Positions 56,283-64,000 of a stretch of 64,000 nucleotides of DNA are shown one piece after another. Below the pieces are notes generated by a model. That model did not search any database, was not told the origin of the DNA, and saw only the letters and a program-made list of their open reading frames with translations. The translations under genes were made by a program, and so were the position numbers. Source of the DNA: Mycetocola saprophilus (GTDB taxonomy: Bacteria > Actinomycetota > Actinomycetes > Actinomycetales > Microbacteriaceae); NCBI RefSeq assembly GCF_000718085.1, contig NZ_JOEC01000001.1, positions 930,001 through 994,000 on the forward strand, written 5' to 3'. The stretch's first letter is position 1, and every line of letters starts with the position of its first letter.

Positions 56283-57209
56283 TTAGTTTGCCACCTGCGG
56301 GTGATGCCGGGCGAGTTGGAACACTCCCCAGACCGCGATGGCCCCCGCCACGATGAATCCGATGATGGCCCACAGCGGCGCGCCGTCCGCCTCGCCCAGC
56401 ACGATCACGGCGATGGCCACGGCGACCATCGGATCCACAACCGTGAGCCCGGCGATCACCAGGTCCGGCGGGCCCGACGCGTAGGCGTTCTGCACGAAGT
56501 ACGCGCCCAGTCCGGTTCCGGCGAGCAGGCCGACGATGCAGATCACGGTGAGCCAGTTGAAGTCCGAGGCCTGCACGCGGCTGATCACAACCTTGGCCAG
56601 GGTCGCCACGAAACCGTACACCATTCCGGCGGAGATGATGTAGAACAGGGCGCGGGCGCGGGTGCGGAAGATCGCGAACATGGTGCCGAGAATGAGCAGC
56701 ACCACACCGAGGATAATCAGGATCGTGATGAGCTTTTCGTCGGTCACCGGCTTTTCACCGCTGACGGTTGCGGCGATGCCCACAAACAATCCGATACCCA
56801 GCACACAGGCGGCAATCGAGATGATGCCGGCGCGAGTCATCCGCACCTTGGACACACGCGAGTTAACAATCGCGGTCACCACGAGCGCGATCGCTCCCAG
56901 CGGCTGCACCAGAATCAGGGGCGAGAAGGCCAGCGACACCAGCTGGAACACGATGGCCAGACCGAGCATCAGTGTGCCGATCACCCAGGACGGACGCTTG
57001 AGCAGCAGCGTCAGCTGGCCGAAGTTCAGCCCGTTTTTTCCGGTACCCTCGGTGGCGTTATCCACCTTGTTGACCCCGCGGTGCTGGAACTGCGCTCCAA
57101 GCGAAAGGAAGACGGCACCCACGATGGCGATGGGGACACCGATCATCTGGGTGGGGTTCTGGAAGGTCTCCAGACTGACCTCGGTCAGGAAATCTAGTAC
57201 GGGGCTCAC
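56283..57209 (-). CDS. DMT-superfamily (EamA/NIPA-like) membrane transporter
   Basis: 308 residues with about nine to ten hydrophobic helices. The helices LVQPLGAIALVVTAIVNS and the closing VIAGLTVVDPMVAVAIAVIV with GEADGAP are typical of the DMT family found in actinobacteria; similarity to NIPA-type Mg2+ transporters exists in the first half. The substrate cannot be read. Divergent from def with only 43 bases between the starts. Confidence 0.85.
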   Translation of the reverse strand: MSPVLDFLTEVSLETFQNPTQMIGVPIAIVGAVFLSLGAQFQHRGVNKVDNATEGTGKNGLNFGQLTLLLKRPSWVIGTLMLGLAIVFQLVSLAFSPLILVQPLGAIALVVTAIVNSRVSKVRMTRAGIISIAACVLGIGLFVGIAATVSGEKPVTDEKLITILIILGVVLLILGTMFAIFRTRARALFYIISAGMVYGFVATLAKVVISRVQASDFNWLTVICIVGLLAGTGLGAYFVQNAYASGPPDLVIAGLTVVDPMVAVAIAVIVLGEADGAPLWAIIGFIVAGAIAVWGVFQLARHHPQVAN

Positions 57210-57252
57210 CCATTGAGCCTACCGTGAGCCGCGCGAAAGATAGGGTAGTGGC

Positions 57253-57819
57253 ATGGCTATTCTTCCCATTTGCATCAAGGGCGAACCGGTGCTGCACACC
57301 CCGGCCGCCCCGGTGACCGAATTCGACGCGGAGTTGCGTACCCTCGTCGAGAACATGTACGAGACCATGGACGCGGCCCCCGGCGTCGGCCTGGCGGCCC
57401 CCCAGGTGGGCGTCGGCCTGCGTCTGTTTGTCTACAGCTACGAGACCCCCGAGGGTGAGCCCTGGCGCGGCGTGGCGATCAACCCGACCCTGCTGATCAG
57501 CCCGGCCGAGCCCGGCGAGCCGGACGAGGACATCGAGTCCGAGGGCTGCCTGTCCTTCCCGGGTGAGCGCTTCCCGCTACGCCGCTCCGAGCGCGCGGTA
57601 CTGTCCGCCGTGGACCTGGACCAGAAACCCTTCACCCTGGATGTGACCGGATGGCGTGCGCGGATCCTCCAGCACGAGTACGACCACCTCGATGGATATC
57701 TCTACCTGGACCGCCTGGGCACCGGTGACTGGAAGACCCAGGACCGCCTGACCCGCAAGTACCGCTGGGGCGTTCCCGGCCTCAGCTGGACTCCCGGCGT
57801 GGACGACATCGACGCGTAG
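57253..57819 (+). CDS. def: Peptide deformylase
   Basis: Removes the formyl group from nascent N-termini, ahead of Map. 188 residues with motifs 1 GVGLAAPQVG, 2 EGCLSFPG (Cys99 ligand) and 3 HEYDHLDG (His141, Glu142, His145), all metal and catalytic residues present. There is no good Shine-Dalgarno; TAGGGTAG is upstream, so a short-leader transcript is possible. Monocistronic, ended by a strong terminator. Confidence 0.97.
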   Translation: MAILPICIKGEPVLHTPAAPVTEFDAELRTLVENMYETMDAAPGVGLAAPQVGVGLRLFVYSYETPEGEPWRGVAINPTLLISPAEPGEPDEDIESEGCLSFPGERFPLRRSERAVLSAVDLDQKPFTLDVTGWRARILQHEYDHLDGYLYLDRLGTGDWKTQDRLTRKYRWGVPGLSWTPGVDDIDA

Positions 57820-57838
57820 GTTTTCCGACACCACCACC

Positions 57839-57878
57839 AAAACGGGCCCGTCCACTTTCGTGGACGGGCCCGTTTTTT
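57839..57878. terminator. Bidirectional terminator after def
   Basis: A 17-bp perfect stem AAAACGGGCCCGTCCAC with its complement, loop TTTC, followed by TTTTTTG on the plus strand and AAAA-flanked on the other side. Serves def and the small gene on the minus strand. Confidence 0.93.
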
Positions 57879-57888
57879 GTCCGGGGTA

Positions 57889-58017
57889 TTAGCGTGTGAG
57901 GGTGCTGATAACCCACACCACGCCGACCAGGACGATCAATCCGATCAGGGTGTAGCGCACGGCTCCGCGTGCGATGCGTGCGGCCCGGCGGGTGCGTTCT
58001 TTTTCGTAATCGCTCAT
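57889..58017 (-). CDS. 42-residue single-pass membrane protein
   Basis: A very short gene: the protein starts MSDYEKERTRRAARIARG, then one hydrophobic helix (LIGLIVLVGVVWVIST) and LTR at the end. The basic segment before the helix predicts a cytoplasmic N-terminus. GGAAGGAACGGGC before the ATG is an excellent ribosome site, and a shared terminator sits 11 bases past the stop. Coding bias fits its neighbours. Function unknown. Confidence 0.75.
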   Translation of the reverse strand: MSDYEKERTRRAARIARGAVRYTLIGLIVLVGVVWVISTLTR

Positions 58018-58041
58018 GCCCGTTCCTTCCCGCATAAAACA

Positions 58042-58069
58042 ATACGCGCCGGGAGGACCCGGCGCGTAT
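58042..58069 (-). terminator. Terminator of the first tRNA-Asn gene
   Basis: ATACGCGCCGGG and complement (12 bp) with a 4-base loop; on the minus strand TGTTTTATG follows. It starts six bases after the tRNA 3' end. Confidence 0.88.
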
Positions 58070-58075
58070 CAGTGG

Positions 58076-58147
58076 CTCCCCGACTTGGATTCGAACCAAG
58101 GACCTGCCGGTTAACAGCCGGCTGCTCTGCCGCTGAGCTATCGAGGA
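58076..58147 (-). tRNA. tRNA-Asn (anticodon GUU), copy 1
   Basis: 72-base cloverleaf: acceptor TCCTCGA with TCGGGGA, D-arm AGCTCAGCGGCAGAGC, anticodon loop CTGTTAA reading GTT, T-arm TTGGTTCGAATCCAA, discriminator G. Identical to copy 2. Confidence 0.97.
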
Positions 58148-58418
58148 TTACGGCGTTTGTTGCTACATCAGTTACTTTACTACAGGCCCGCGGCGCGCTT
58201 CAATTCGAGACGAAATCTGGGCGTGTCCCACATGTTTCCGGGAAACCGACCCGGCCGCCGACGCACCGCTCGCCCATGCCAGGCGGCAGAAATGAAGGTG
58301 CGAATGGTCCACTCCAGGGAAAGGGCGCACTATGACGCCCCCTCGCTTTCGGCACTCTGGGTACTGAAACCCCCGGGCCTTCGCAGGGGAGCTTCGCCGC
58401 GAGTTTTGGGGTACTAAA
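58148..58418. other. Gap between the two tRNA-Asn genes with no recognisable gene
   Basis: About 270 bases, less GC-biased than the genes around it. I see no open frame with a ribosome site and no known motif. It should contain the promoter of tRNA-Asn copy 1 near its left end. Confidence 0.6.
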
Positions 58419-58450
58419 AAGCCCCGGGAAGGTGGAGCTTCCCGGGGCTT
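58419..58450 (-). terminator. Terminator of the second tRNA-Asn gene
   Basis: AAGCCCCGGGAAG and complement (13 bp), 6-base loop; the minus strand continues TTTAGTACC. It begins three bases beyond the tRNA. Confidence 0.85.
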
Positions 58451-58452
58451 AG

Positions 58453-58524
58453 CTCCCCGACTTGGATTCGAACCAAGGACCTGCCGGTTAACAGCCGGCT
58501 GCTCTGCCGCTGAGCTATCGAGGA
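58453..58524 (-). tRNA. tRNA-Asn (anticodon GUU), copy 2
   Basis: 72 bases, identical throughout to copy 1, 305 bases away on the same strand, with its own terminator. A recent duplication or gene conversion is likely. Confidence 0.97.
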
Positions 58525-58633
58525 AGATGCCTGCTGGCGTGTTACTACTGTAGCAGCGCGATTGGGCCGGAACGAAATCGAGCGCGCCCCGGGCGATTCG
58601 TGTCGCATACACGCCCCGGGGCGTGCGCGAATG

Positions 58634-59380
58634 CTAGGCCGAAACGGGCTTGGCGGGCCGTGGAGCGCCCTCGGCGTAGGCGACCGGGGTTCCGCGATCC
58701 AGGGTCAGGATCGGCAGCGCCACGGAGCCACACAGGTCCGGTTCGTTACTGACCAGGAGGACGGTTCCGCCCTCGGTCAGCAGGCGGGTGATCGCGTCGG
58801 CGATGGCCGGGCGCACGTTGGGGTCCAGGCCCGCGGTGGGCTCATCCAGAATGAGAAAACTCGGGTCCCCGGCCAGCTGCAGGGCCAGGCCCACCCGCTG
58901 ACGCTGACCGCTGGAGAGCTCATTGGCGAAGCGGTCAAGAACCGAGAGCGGGAGGCGGGCGTCATCCAGCAGGTGTGCAACACGCTGCCCCACCGCCGGA
59001 TCATCCAGACCCGGATTGTGCTGACGTACCCGCTGGGCAAGCCCCGCCGCGACCGTCTGCATGCCCAAGATCGCACCCTGTTCCCGCTGGGGCAGGTACC
59101 CGATCCGGGCACGGGCACGCTTGCGGGCGCCGTGTCCGAAGCCTCTCAGGGGTGCGCCGAGCACGCTTCCGGTGCCCCCGATCACGCGCGCGGGTGCCCC
59201 CGGACGCAGGCTCAGGATGCGGGCGAGGGTGGATTTGCCCGAGCCCGCACCACCGGAAAGGACCAACCCCTCCCCCGCACCGACCTCGGCGGAGACACCG
59301 GAGAGCGCCACGTGTGCCGCGTGGCCGGGGCGCATCGGATACCCGATGGACAGGTCATCGAGGGACAGCACGGCGGTCAT
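58634..59380 (-). CDS. Orphan ABC transporter ATP-binding protein
   Basis: 248 residues. Walker A GGAGSGKST, Q-loop region IGYLPQREQG, signature LSSGQRQRVG and Walker B FLILDEPTAGLDP are all present. The switch region reads VLLVSNEPDL, where the usual His is Asn, so ATP hydrolysis may be weak. No permease gene is nearby. Its ATG is three bases after the dnaG stop, so the two are cotranscribed. What it energises is unknown; a dedicated role with a distant permease or a non-transport function are both open. Confidence 0.88.
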   Translation of the reverse strand: MTAVLSLDDLSIGYPMRPGHAAHVALSGVSAEVGAGEGLVLSGGAGSGKSTLARILSLRPGAPARVIGGTGSVLGAPLRGFGHGARKRARARIGYLPQREQGAILGMQTVAAGLAQRVRQHNPGLDDPAVGQRVAHLLDDARLPLSVLDRFANELSSGQRQRVGLALQLAGDPSFLILDEPTAGLDPNVRPAIADAITRLLTEGGTVLLVSNEPDLCGSVALPILTLDRGTPVAYAEGAPRPAKPVSA

Positions 59381-59383
59381 GAA

Positions 59384-61294
59384 TTACTCCGATCGCAGGG
59401 TGCGACGCTCGGCTTCGAGCGCCATCAGTTCGGTTTGAACCGCGCGGTAGGCCTCGCGGTCGGTGGGGTCGGTGCGCTGCAAACGTCCACGCAGCTCATG
59501 GGACTGCCGCAGCAGATCACGATCGATCAGCGCCACGGTGATCCCGTTAACGTAGCCGCCGAGCTCGTCGGCACCGCGCTGCGGTATCGGTGCGATGGCC
59601 AGTTGTTCCACCAGGGTACGAATCGGCACCGGGACGGTGGCGGCCACTGTCTGGAACCAGTCGGGCTGGCCGAAGCGGTCGAGGGTCGCGGCGATCCCGT
59701 CGCGGACGATGGCCAGCGCGGGGTTCACAAACCCCGTGTGCATCGCCCGTGCCACCAGTTCCACCGGCACGGTTTCGGGATGCTGAAGCACGGCCATGAT
59801 CGCGTCACGCTCCAGGCGCGTCACCGGATCCGAGGGCAGGTCGCGCAGCGACACCGGGGGTTCATCCAGGATGATCACCTCGGCCGAACCCTGCGCGGCG
59901 GACTCCATCCCCGCGGACGGCACCGCCGGGGCGGGCAGCTCGCGGCCGCGCGCGGGGGCCGCCTGCTCCCCGCGGCCGGGCTTGGCGCGCGCCACGGCCG
60001 ACTGCACCTCGGGCAGGTCCATCCCCAGCTGACGCGCGAGCACCCGGGTGTAGCCGGGGCGAATCGCCGGATCGCGGATCTCGGCAATCACCGGGGCGGC
60101 CACGCGCAGCGCGCCCACCCGACCCTCGACACTCTCCAGGTCGTATTCGGAGAGCAGCTGCCGGATGACAAACTCAAACATCGGCTCCTTGTTATCCAGG
60201 AGCGCGCGGACGGCCGCGTCACCGCGCGCCAGGCGCAGGTCACACGGGTCCAGGCCGTCGGGGGCGACGGCCACATAGGTCTGGGCGGAGAAGCGCTTCT
60301 CCTCGGCAAAGGCGCGCATCGCGGCCTTCTGCCCGGCGGCGTCGGGGTCGAAGGTGAAGACCACCTCGCCGGTTCCGGAGTCGTCCCCCATGATCCGACG
60401 GATCAGGCGAATGTGCTCGACCCCGAACGCGGTGCCGCAGGTGGCCACCGCGGTGGTGATCCCGGCCAGGTGCGCGGCCATGACGTCGGTGTAGCCCTCG
60501 ACCACCACAACCTGGCCGCCACGGGAGATATCGCGCTTGGCCAGATCGAGCCCGTAGAGCACCTGGTTCTTGTGATAGACCGCGGTCTCGGGGGTGTTGA
60601 GGTACTTGGGGCCCTTATCGTCCTCCAGCAGGCGACGGGCACCAAAACCGATAGTCTGCCCGGTCACGTCGCGGATGGGCCAGACCAGGCGGCCCCGGAA
60701 GCGGTCGTAGACGCCGCGGTCTCCCTGACTGACGAGACCGGCGGCGATTAGTTCCTCGACCGTGAAGCCCTGCGCCTTGAGCGCATTGGTCATCCGATCC
60801 CAGCTCTTGGGCGCGAAGCCCACGCCGAAGTGTTCGGCGGCCACCGGATCAAAACCGCGCTCCCCCAGGAACTTTCGTCCGGGTTCGGCGTCGGGGGCGC
60901 CGAGCTGCTCGCGGAAGAACACTCCGGCGGCGGCGTTGGCGGCGAGCAGACGGGCGCGCTGTCCGTGATCGGAGCGACCGCTGCCGCCCTCCTCGTACTG
61001 CAGCTGGATACCCGCGCGGGACGCCAGGCGTTCGACGGCCTCGGCGAAGGACACGTGATCGATCTTCTGCAGGAACGAGATGGCATCGCCGCTCTCGCCA
61101 CAGCCGAAGCAGTGGTAGTAGCCCAGCTGCGGACGCACGTGGAAGCTCGGGCTGCGCTCATCGTGGAAGGGGCACAGGCCCTTCATCGAGCCCACACCGG
61201 CGGATTTCAGCGTGACGTGATCCCCCACAATGTCCGCGATGTTGGTGCGCGACTTTACCTCGTCGATATCGCTCTGTCGGATCAGTCCTGCCAT
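59384..61294 (-). CDS. dnaG: DNA primase
   Basis: Makes the RNA primers for replication. 636 residues: N-terminal CHC2 zinc finger (Cys41, His44 of CPFH, then CFGC), the RNA-polymerase domain, Toprim with VVEGYTDVMAAHLAG and TFDPDAAGQKAA, and the C-terminal helicase-binding domain. The ATG at 61294 lacks a strong RBS. Encoded just downstream of dgt and dusB on the same strand. Confidence 0.97.
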   Translation of the reverse strand: MAGLIRQSDIDEVKSRTNIADIVGDHVTLKSAGVGSMKGLCPFHDERSPSFHVRPQLGYYHCFGCGESGDAISFLQKIDHVSFAEAVERLASRAGIQLQYEEGGSGRSDHGQRARLLAANAAAGVFFREQLGAPDAEPGRKFLGERGFDPVAAEHFGVGFAPKSWDRMTNALKAQGFTVEELIAAGLVSQGDRGVYDRFRGRLVWPIRDVTGQTIGFGARRLLEDDKGPKYLNTPETAVYHKNQVLYGLDLAKRDISRGGQVVVVEGYTDVMAAHLAGITTAVATCGTAFGVEHIRLIRRIMGDDSGTGEVVFTFDPDAAGQKAAMRAFAEEKRFSAQTYVAVAPDGLDPCDLRLARGDAAVRALLDNKEPMFEFVIRQLLSEYDLESVEGRVGALRVAAPVIAEIRDPAIRPGYTRVLARQLGMDLPEVQSAVARAKPGRGEQAAPARGRELPAPAVPSAGMESAAQGSAEVIILDEPPVSLRDLPSDPVTRLERDAIMAVLQHPETVPVELVARAMHTGFVNPALAIVRDGIAATLDRFGQPDWFQTVAATVPVPIRTLVEQLAIAPIPQRGADELGGYVNGITVALIDRDLLRQSHELRGRLQRTDPTDREAYRAVQTELMALEAERRTLRSE

Positions 61295-61341
61295 TGCTCC
61301 AGTCTAGTCCCGCGGGCCGACATCCGGGGCCCGGACGCGCG

Positions 61342-61373
61342 CGGTCCCACCCCCGTAATCAGGGGTGGGACCG
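61342..61373 (-). terminator. Hairpin after dgt
   Basis: CGGTCCCACCCC and complement (12 bp), 8-base loop, between the dgt stop and the dnaG start. There is no T-run; it may attenuate rather than stop transcription into dnaG. Confidence 0.5.
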
Positions 61374-61389
61374 GGAAACGCGGTGCGGA

Positions 61390-62628
61390 CTAACCCAGGC
61401 GCTCGAAGCGGCTGATCGCGGCCTGATCCGTCAGGCTTGCAACCTGATCCACCACGACCCGACGACGCTGCGCATCGTCCTCGGCGGCGGCCCAGTCGGC
61501 GGCGAAGCCGATGTCCAGCAGCTCGGGTCCGCGCTCGTAGATGGTCTCGGCGAGGGTGGTGAGGATGTCACGCTGCTGACGGTAGATCGGCTGGCGACTT
61601 CCGCGGCTCATCACGAATGCCGCCACGATGCCCTTGAGTACGGCAATCTCGGCGGCGATCTCGTGCGGAACCACGACGTCGGCGTTGAACCGGATCAGGC
61701 TCGCGGCGGGGAACGCCTCCCGGGTCGCGAGGGTGGCAGCCCCGGCGAAGCGACCGATCATGTCGCTGGTGAAGGTTTTCAGGCGCGCCTGGGCGGGCCG
61801 GGAGCCATCCCAGGCGGTGAGCCAGCTGGGGGCCTCGCGGATGCGCTCGAAGGCGGAACCGAGATCATCGATAGTGAACTCGTCGCCCGCCCACTCGCGA
61901 ACCTTGACCAGCAGGACCTCGTGTCCGGCACGCGAGGCCAGCATGGCCGGATCGATATACTCGCCCACCACCGCATCCTCGAAGTCGTGCACCGAGTAGG
62001 CGATGTCATCGGAGAGGTCCATGACCTGCGCCTCGATGCAGCGGCGGCGATCCGGTGCCCCGGCGCGCAGCCACTCAAACGCCGCCGAGTCCTCGTCGAA
62101 GAACCCGTACTTGGCGCGCCCGCCGGGGTCGGCGACCGCCTGCGCGGCGGGCCAGGGATACTTGCAGCTCGCGTCAAGGCTCGCCCGGGTGAGGTTCAGA
62201 CCGTAGGCACGCCCATCCGCCCCAAAGACCTTGGGCTCAAGCCGGGTGAGAATGCGTAGGGTCTGCGCATTGCCCTCGAAGCCGCCGATCTGCTCGGACC
62301 AGTCGTTGAGCGCACGCTCCCCGTTGTGCCCAAAGGGCGGGTGACCGAGGTCGTGGGCGAGGCAGGCGGTGTCCACCACGTCCGGGTCGAGGCCCAGGGC
62401 AAGTCCCAGCTCACGACCAACCTGGGCGACCTCGAGTGAGTGGGTCAACCGGTTGCGGGCGAAGTCCAGCCCCGCGGTGGGGCTCAGCACCTGGGTCTTT
62501 GCGGCCAGGCGGCGCAGCGCGCTGGAGTGCAGCAGGCGCGCGCGGTCGCGGGCAAAGTTGGATCGGTGCGACTTATGGGTCTCGGGGAACCACCGCTCGG
62601 TGTCGGCGGCCGAGTAGCCGCTATCCAC
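61390..62628 (-). CDS. dgt: dGTP triphosphohydrolase (HD domain)
   Basis: Hydrolyses dGTP or other dNTPs to nucleoside and triphosphate. About 412 residues. The HD metal site is complete: His in NRLTHSLEVAQ, HD in CLAHDLGHPPFGHNGE (near residue 92) and a later Asp in MDLSDDIAYSVHDFED. I chose the GTG at 62628, preceded by GGAGA, giving an 8-base overlap with dusB; the GTG at 62646 is an alternative. Translationally coupled to dusB. Confidence 0.94.
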   Translation of the reverse strand: MDSGYSAADTERWFPETHKSHRSNFARDRARLLHSSALRRLAAKTQVLSPTAGLDFARNRLTHSLEVAQVGRELGLALGLDPDVVDTACLAHDLGHPPFGHNGERALNDWSEQIGGFEGNAQTLRILTRLEPKVFGADGRAYGLNLTRASLDASCKYPWPAAQAVADPGGRAKYGFFDEDSAAFEWLRAGAPDRRRCIEAQVMDLSDDIAYSVHDFEDAVVGEYIDPAMLASRAGHEVLLVKVREWAGDEFTIDDLGSAFERIREAPSWLTAWDGSRPAQARLKTFTSDMIGRFAGAATLATREAFPAASLIRFNADVVVPHEIAAEIAVLKGIVAAFVMSRGSRQPIYRQQRDILTTLAETIYERGPELLDIGFAADWAAAEDDAQRRRVVVDQVASLTDQAAISRFERLG

Positions 62629-63775
62629 CGCTGGTGTCTCCGGCACCCTCGGTCAGGCGCTCACGCTGGTCGCCCTCAAGCTCGCGCGAGTTCAGCCAGT
62701 TTTCCGGCAGCACCACACGCTTGGGGCTTCCGGCACGGCCTCGCTGACCCTCGGCACCCTCGGTCGGATACGGGGCATCGCCAAGGCGCTCAACCAGCTC
62801 ATCCACCTCGGCGAGGCTCGACACCAGCGCCAGGGCGCTGCGAATCTCGCTGCCCACCGGGTAGCCCTTGAAGTACCAGGCCACGTGCTTGCGGATGTCG
62901 CGGCAGCCACGCTCCTCGCTCTCGAAGAACTCGGAGAGCAGTTCGGCGTGACGACGGAAGGCCTGCGCCACCAGGGCCAGATTGGGGCGGTGGCGCTCCT
63001 CGGAGCCGGTGAACGCGGCGGCCAGGTCGCCGAACAGCCACGGCCGTCCGAGGCAACCGCGACCCACCACGACGCCGTCGGCACCGGTCTCGCGCATCAT
63101 CCGCGGGCCGTCTTCGCCGCTCCAGATATCTCCGTTGCCGAGCACCGGGATGCTAGTCACGGTTTCCTTGAGTCGAGCGATCGCCGACCAGTCGGCCTGA
63201 CCGGAGTAAAACTCGCTCGCGGTACGGCCGTGCAGCGCGACGGCCGAGGCACCGGCGGCCTCGGCGATCCGGCCGGCATCAAGATAGGTGAGGTGCTCGG
63301 GGTCGATGCCCTTGCGCATCTTCACGGTGACCGGCAGGTCCCCGGCACCGCGCACGGCGGACTCGACGATGTCCTGGAACAGATCGAGCTTCCACGGCAG
63401 CGCAGAGCCGCCACCCTTGCGGGTGACCTTGGGGACCGGGCAGCCAAAGTTGAGGTCGACGTGGTCGGCGAGGCCCTCATCGTTGAGGATCCGCACGGCC
63501 TTATAGACGGTCGGGGCATCCACGCCGTACAGCTGAATGCTGCGGGTCTTCTCGGACGGATGGTGGGCGATCAGCCGCATCGTCTCGGGGGTGCGCTCGA
63601 CCAGGGCACGCGCGGTAATCATCTCGCTGACGTACAGGCCGGCACCGTATTCACGACACAGCCGGCGGAACGCGGTGTTGGTAATTCCGGCCATCGGCGC
63701 GAGAACCACGGGCACGTCGAGGGTCAGGCTGCCGATACGCAGCGCGGGGGCGGGAGCAACAACTGAAGTGGACAT
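62621..63775 (-). CDS. dusB: tRNA-dihydrouridine synthase
   Basis: FMN enzyme that reduces uridines in the tRNA D-loop. 384 residues. APMAGITNTAFRRLCREYGA at the start, the catalytic Cys in LNFGCPVPKV (near residue 111), TVKMRKGID, LHGRTASEFYSGQADW and VLGNGDIWS, as in DusB. GGGAG is upstream of the ATG at 63775; the frame remains open to 63835. First of the dusB-dgt pair. Confidence 0.95.
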   Translation of the reverse strand: MSTSVVAPAPALRIGSLTLDVPVVLAPMAGITNTAFRRLCREYGAGLYVSEMITARALVERTPETMRLIAHHPSEKTRSIQLYGVDAPTVYKAVRILNDEGLADHVDLNFGCPVPKVTRKGGGSALPWKLDLFQDIVESAVRGAGDLPVTVKMRKGIDPEHLTYLDAGRIAEAAGASAVALHGRTASEFYSGQADWSAIARLKETVTSIPVLGNGDIWSGEDGPRMMRETGADGVVVGRGCLGRPWLFGDLAAAFTGSEERHRPNLALVAQAFRRHAELLSEFFESEERGCRDIRKHVAWYFKGYPVGSEIRSALALVSSLAEVDELVERLGDAPYPTEGAEGQRGRAGSPKRVVLPENWLNSRELEGDQRERLTEGAGDTSGG

Positions 63776-63898
63776 CGCATCAATTCTCCCAGATGATCGC
63801 GCGCGCGGCGAACTCGAGGCCCGGGAGGCGGACATTTACCGTTCACAGCACGGATATACTGGAGTTTGCTATACGCGCTGATCGGAGCTTTTTCTCGT

Positions 63899-64000
63899 AT
63901 GACCCTGCACGGCCCCACCCCTGCTTTTCACGCCGGTTCCGATGGAACCGACGCGGCACTCGCATCTCGTGCCCAGGGGGGATCGTTCCGTGACCGGATC
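63899..64000 (+). CDS. 5' part of an unidentified gene, cut by the window end
   Basis: ATG at 63899, with GGAG about 11 bases upstream, opens a frame of 34 codons that runs off the window; it begins MTLHGPTPAFHAGSDGTDAA. Third-position GC is high and fits a real gene. No domain can be recognised from so little sequence. TATACT at 63855-63860 is a possible -10. It is divergent from dusB. Confidence 0.5.
   Translation, partial: MTLHGPTPAFHAGSDGTDAALASRAQGGSFRDRI

Noticed and set aside
58148..58452. Integrated element at the tandem tRNA-Asn genes
   Set aside because: No integrase, no att direct repeat and no coding content in the 305-base gap; a simple tRNA duplication explains it.

Overview
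The window is high-GC DNA with dense coding on both strands, frequent GTG starts and the gene sets of an actinobacterium: glnA/glnE/glnA2, a DUF3516 helicase, polyphosphate glucokinase, aceE next to a FasR-like regulator and a fabD-fabH-acpP-fabF cluster, DUF3145, and class-A-like RNase P RNA. Overall it looks like a member of the Microbacteriaceae or a close relative (inference from gene content and order; no search was run).

Layout. 1-5.4 kb: the end of glnA, a large secreted subtilase with a sortase-like C-terminus, and a YqhA-family membrane protein. 5.6-12.4 kb: a KimA/APC-type permease, a small membrane protein, a DUF3516 helicase and a secreted cutinase-like hydrolase. 12.5-16.9 kb: glnA2-glnE, a nitrogen-assimilation pair whose adenylyltransferase has the glnA at the window start as its expected target. 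17-21.6 kb: a tiny SPOR-like protein, map-ppgK, rnpB, a zinc-ribbon coiled-coil protein with a Nif3 protein, and an acyl-CoA thioesterase.

21.6-31.6 kb is the first accessory carbohydrate locus: GH39 glycosidase, ROK repressor, enolase-superfamily ManD-like sugar-acid dehydratase (divergent), CUT1 binding protein with two permeases, an NAD epimerase/dehydrogenase and an aldose-epimerase-like protein. Two intergenic sites share a 21-bp operator-like motif that probably ties the locus to the ROK protein. 31.6-34.1 kb holds small redox genes and regulators (SDR-like, HxlR, NmrA-like, TetR). 34.2-40.7 kb is a second carbohydrate operon: CUT1 binding protein, two permeases and a GH2 beta-galactosidase, with an inverted repeat between it and the TetR gene. 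Neither CUT1 system encodes its own ATPase.

40.9-53.3 kb: a secreted protein whose N-terminus resembles a sortase signal, tRNA-Val, a one-Cys peroxiredoxin, aceE and the FasR-like regulator. A 3-kb patatin/MFS/TetR module then lies between the regulator and the fatty-acid synthesis cluster fabD-fabH-acpP-fabF. 53.4-64 kb: DUF3145, PadR, a CAU-anticodon tRNA, a GT4 glycosyltransferase, a DMT-type membrane protein, peptide deformylase, a 42-residue membrane protein, two identical tRNA-Asn genes, dusB-dgt and dnaG with an orphan ABC ATPase, and the start of a truncated gene at the right edge.

I saw no insertion sequence, prophage or CRISPR array. The most interesting points are the shared ROK operator and its predicted uronate-decorated-oligosaccharide pathway, the N-terminal sortase-like signal at 40.9 kb, a 17-codon ORF with a near-ideal Shine-Dalgarno ahead of the patatin gene, and the module separating fasR from fabD.
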